Shown piece after piece: positions 4,437 to 7,044 of a stretch of 7,044 nt of DNA. The first letter of the stretch is position 1. The number at the start of each line of letters is the position of its first letter. A program made the position numbers and the translations under genes. Where the stretch lies: assembly GCA_003140275.1 (NCBI GenBank), contig PLJQ01000203.1, forward strand, positions 1 through 7,044. The letters run 5' to 3'. Under the pieces are notes generated by a model. The model ran no database searches. It was not told the origin of the DNA and was given only the letters and a program-made list of their open reading frames with translations. This stretch comes from Limisphaerales bacterium (GTDB lineage Bacteria > Verrucomicrobiota > Verrucomicrobiia > Limisphaerales > PALSA-1396).

Positions 4437-7044
4437 ACCATTCGCTCTGGGTTGCCGGAAATATCGGTTCCAGGTTCCTGACGTGGAGCGCGTTTCACCG
4501 TCCCTTTGAAAGTGCGTCGGACGACGACGTAAAATACAGGAATCAAAAATATTCCGAGACCGGTGGCGGCGAACATCCCTCCAGCGACGCCTGTGCCAAT
4601 GGCGTTGCGGCTCGCGGAACCTGCGCCAACGCTGAGGACGAGCGGCATTACGCCCAGGATAAATGCGAATGAAGTCATGAGAATGGGCCGCAGTCGCAAG
4701 TGAACGGCGTCGAGCGTCGCCGCAATCAGATCTTTGCCTTCGGCCTGAAGGTCCTTCGCGTATTCAATAATCAGAATGGCGTTTTTGGTCGCGAGTCCGA
4801 TGATGGTCAGCAACCCGACTTTGAAATAAACGTCGTTTGGCAAACCGCGCAGTTTCGTCGCGAGCAACGCGCCTAAAACGCCGAGCGGCACGACGAGAAT
4901 CACAGACACCGGAATCGACCAGCTTTCGTAAAGCGCGGCCAGGCAGAGAAACACGACGAGCAGCGAAAGGGCGTAAAGCATCGGCGCTTGCGAACCAGAC
5001 AAACGTTCTTCGTACGATTGGCCGGTCCATTCGTAACCGATTCCAGCGGGCAATTTTTTCGCCATCTCTTCCATCGCGTCCATGGCTTCGCCGGTGCTTT
5101 TACCGGAAGCTGCGGATCCAATGATTTCGTAAGACGGAAAGCCGTTGTAATCTTGCAACTGCGGCGAACCATAAACCCATCGCACCGTCGTGAACGCGGA
5201 AAGCGGAACCATCGTTCCGGTGCGATTGCGCACATAAACATTTTTTACGTCGTCGGGCGACATGCGAAACGGCGCGTCGAGTTGAACAATCACGCGCTGA
5301 ACGCGATTTCCGTTGACGAAATTATTCACGTAAGCCGAACCGAAACTGGCTTGCAAGGTGGTGTTGATGTCAGCGGGCGAAACACCCAGCGCATTGGCCT
5401 TCTCTTCGTCCAGGTCAATTTTCAATTGCGCGGCGTCCTCCAAACCTTGCGCGCGCACACCGGCAACCCCGTGATTGTTTGCGGCCATTTCCAGCAACTG
5501 CCTTTGCGCGGCCAGCAATTTCTCATGGCCGAGTCCGGCAAGATCCTGCAGTTCCATGTCGAATCCGGTCGAGTTGCCCAATTCGTTAATGGCCGGTGGA
5601 TTCAGCGGAAAAATAATCGCGTCCTTGATTTCAGAGAATTTTCCAGCCGCGCGCGCGATGATGGCTTGAACCGTATGTTCGGAACCTTTGCGTTGGCTCC
5701 AATCTTTGAGCCGCCCGAAAGAGAGCGCCGAATTTTGCCCGCGGCCATTGAAGCTAAAACCGGCGACGGTGATGAAACTTTCGATTTCCGGCTGTTTCAA
5801 AAAATAATCTTCGACTTGCCGAAGAACTGCGTCCGTTCGGGCCTTGGTCGCACCGGCCGGCAATTGAATGTTGGTGATGAAATAACCTTGATCTTCCGCC
5901 GGCAAAAACGACGAAGGCAGGTTCACATAAAGAACGCAGACCAGGCCAATGACCAGCCCATAGACCCCCAGGGAAATTGGATTGTGTTTCAAAATCCGGC
6001 CAACCGACGATTGATAACGCGTGGTGGATTTGGCGAAAGCTCGGTTGAACCAGCCGAATAATCCGCGCTTCTCGTGTTTGTGCCCTTTGGGAATCGGTTT
6101 CAACAACGTCGCGCACAAGGCCGGCGTCAGTGACATTGCCAGGAAAACCGAGAACAACATTGATGACACGAGCGACAGGGAAAACTGCCGGTAAATCGTT
6201 CCGACCGACCCGCTGAAAAAAGCCATCGGAATAAAAACCGCCGTGAGCACGAGCGTGATTCCGATGAGGGCGCCCGTAATTTGGCCCATCGCCTTGCGCG
6301 TCGCTTCGAGCGGGGACAGCCCTTCCTCGACCATGATACGTTCCACGTTCTCCACGACGACAATCGCGTCATCGACCAGAATGCCGATGGACAAAACCAT
6401 CCCGAACATCGTGAGCACATTGATGGAAAATCCGAACGCGAGCATGGCAACAAAAGTGCCGAGCAGCGCGACCGGAACCACAATCGTCGGGATGAGGGTT
6501 GCGCGAATATTTTGGAGAAATAAATACATCACGAGAAAAACCAACGCGACGGCTTCAATGAGCGTTTTGAGAACTTCCTCGATGGAAATTTTCACGAAGG
6601 TTGAAGTGTCCAGCGGATAATCAACGCGCACGCCCGGCGGAAAAAATGTGGAAAGTTCCCCGACTTTTTTGTGAACGGCCCCGGCCGTGTTCAGCGCGTT
6701 GGCGGAAGGCGAAAGTTTGATTGCGACGGCGGCGGAGAGATGTCCGTTGACGCGCGCTTGCGTGACGTAAGTTTCCGCGCCCAGCGCGACGCGGGCCACG
6801 TCCTTCAACAAAACGCGCGAGCCGTCTGGATTGGTGCGCAGCAAAATCTTTTCAAATTCCGGCACCGTGCGCAACGTCGTTCGCCCTTGCAGGATCACAT
6901 TGAGTTGTTGTCCTTCAACGGCGGGCTTGTCACCGATTTGTCCAACCGGCACCTGGGCATTTTGGTACTGAATCGCCGTGATGACATCCCCGGCGGTGAG
7001 ACCGAAGCTGTTCAACTTGTCTGGATTGATCCAAACGCGCATGG
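4433..7044 (-). CDS. RND multidrug efflux pump permease, HAE1/AcrB type (5' end outside window)
   Basis: This is the proton-driven inner-membrane pump of a tripartite exporter. The 869 visible residues align from memory with AcrB from about residue 184 to the C-terminus. About 180 N-terminal residues, including TM1 and the PN1 subdomain, therefore lie beyond the window, and the Met at 7042 is internal. Eleven transmembrane segments can be placed. The proton-relay residues are present: D224-D225 in LVDDAIVVVENVER (AcrB D407/D408), K753 in TKNAILIIEYAKDL (K940), R783 (R971) and T790 (T978). The periplasmic switch-loop region GFSFNGRGQN (428-437) keeps the equivalents of F615, F617 and R620, with F628 at F442. 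The position matching AcrB F610 is Ile424. The second half holds YVNNFV (571-576), ERLSGSQAPMLYALSLLVVFLCLAALYESWSIP and the TM8-TM12 block. Sequence similarity to AcrB/MexB supports hydrophobic and amphiphilic drug-like substrates rather than metals. The channel gene follows directly; an adaptor gene probably precedes it. Confidence 0.96.
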   Translation of the reverse strand, partial: MRVWINPDKLNSFGLTAGDVITAIQYQNAQVPVGQIGDKPAVEGQQLNVILQGRTTLRTVPEFEKILLRTNPDGSRVLLKDVARVALGAETYVTQARVNGHLSAAVAIKLSPSANALNTAGAVHKKVGELSTFFPPGVRVDYPLDTSTFVKISIEEVLKTLIEAVALVFLVMYLFLQNIRATLIPTIVVPVALLGTFVAMLAFGFSINVLTMFGMVLSIGILVDDAIVVVENVERIMVEEGLSPLEATRKAMGQITGALIGITLVLTAVFIPMAFFSGSVGTIYRQFSLSLVSSMLFSVFLAMSLTPALCATLLKPIPKGHKHEKRGLFGWFNRAFAKSTTRYQSSVGRILKHNPISLGVYGLVIGLVCVLYVNLPSSFLPAEDQGYFITNIQLPAGATKARTDAVLRQVEDYFLKQPEIESFITVAGFSFNGRGQNSALSFGRLKDWSQRKGSEHTVQAIIARAAGKFSEIKDAIIFPLNPPAINELGNSTGFDMELQDLAGLGHEKLLAAQRQLLEMAANNHGVAGVRAQGLEDAAQLKIDLDEEKANALGVSPADINTTLQASFGSAYVNNFVNGNRVQRVIVQLDAPFRMSPDDVKNVYVRNRTGTMVPLSAFTTVRWVYGSPQLQDYNGFPSYEIIGSAASGKSTGEAMDAMEEMAKKLPAGIGYEWTGQSYEERLSGSQAPMLYALSLLVVFLCLAALYESWSIPVSVILVVPLGVLGALLATKLRGLPNDVYFKVGLLTIIGLATKNAILIIEYAKDLQAEGKDLIAATLDAVHLRLRPILMTSFAFILGVMPLVLSVGAGSASRNAIGTGVAGGMFAATGLGIFLIPVFYVVVRRTFKGTVKRAPRQEPGTDISGNPERMV

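Noticed and set aside
3861..4481. 206-aa plus-strand open frame over the channel gene and pump end
   Set aside because: It runs antisense to the NodT-type channel gene, whose motifs and lipobox are unambiguous. No Shine-Dalgarno or recognisable domain supports it.
4988..6061. 357-aa plus-strand open frame inside the RND pump gene
   Set aside because: It is antisense to a well-conserved RND domain. Its product is rich in Arg, His, Gln and Asn with no domain, signal peptide or membrane segment I recognise. Long antisense frames are expected opposite GC-biased coding sequence.
7040..7042. ATG as the start of the RND pump
   Set aside because: This Met falls at the AcrB-like position ~184 (AMRIWMNP in AcrB). 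The frame is open to the window edge, and TM1 plus the first periplasmic subdomains would be missing, so it is an internal residue of a gene cut by the window.

Overview
The window looks like a chromosomal segment from a member of the Verrucomicrobiota, probably near the Pedosphaera/Limisphaerales group. This is inferred from gene content, not from a marker gene. The main clue is a secreted protein built from 'Gloeo/Verruco' (GloVer, TIGR03803-type) repeats, with a C-terminal module ending in FFRLQAN that I associate with verrucomicrobial secreted proteins. The other genes belong to widespread Gram-negative families.

Layout. Positions 1-323 hold no gene. They contain a GC-rich palindromic REP-like element, a strong 10-bp hairpin and a pair of 20-nt imperfect direct repeats. 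Positions 324-2858 (+) encode an 844-aa exported protein: a signal peptide, fourteen ~54-residue repeats that look like beta-propeller blades, and a small C-terminal beta module. Positions 2859-3038 are a short convergent intergenic gap with a second, rearranged copy of the REP-like element. From 3039 to the right edge, two minus-strand genes form the distal part of a tripartite efflux operon. The RND inner-membrane pump (4433-7044, 5' end outside the window) comes first and a NodT/OprM-type outer-membrane lipoprotein channel (3039-4436) follows, with the two genes overlapping as ATGA.

Function. The pump and the channel should work together as a proton-driven envelope-spanning exporter of the AcrB/MexB (HAE1) type. 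The periplasmic adaptor is normally the gene just upstream of the pump, so it would lie beyond 7044. The GloVer-repeat protein is convergent with this operon and has no visible functional link to it; its function is unknown.

I see no mobile element, CRISPR array, RNA gene, phage gene or clearly new multi-gene system. The most interesting material is the internal architecture of the repeat protein, including near-identical DNA repeats and an apparent N-terminal 'velcro' strand, and the repetitive non-coding DNA on either side of it.
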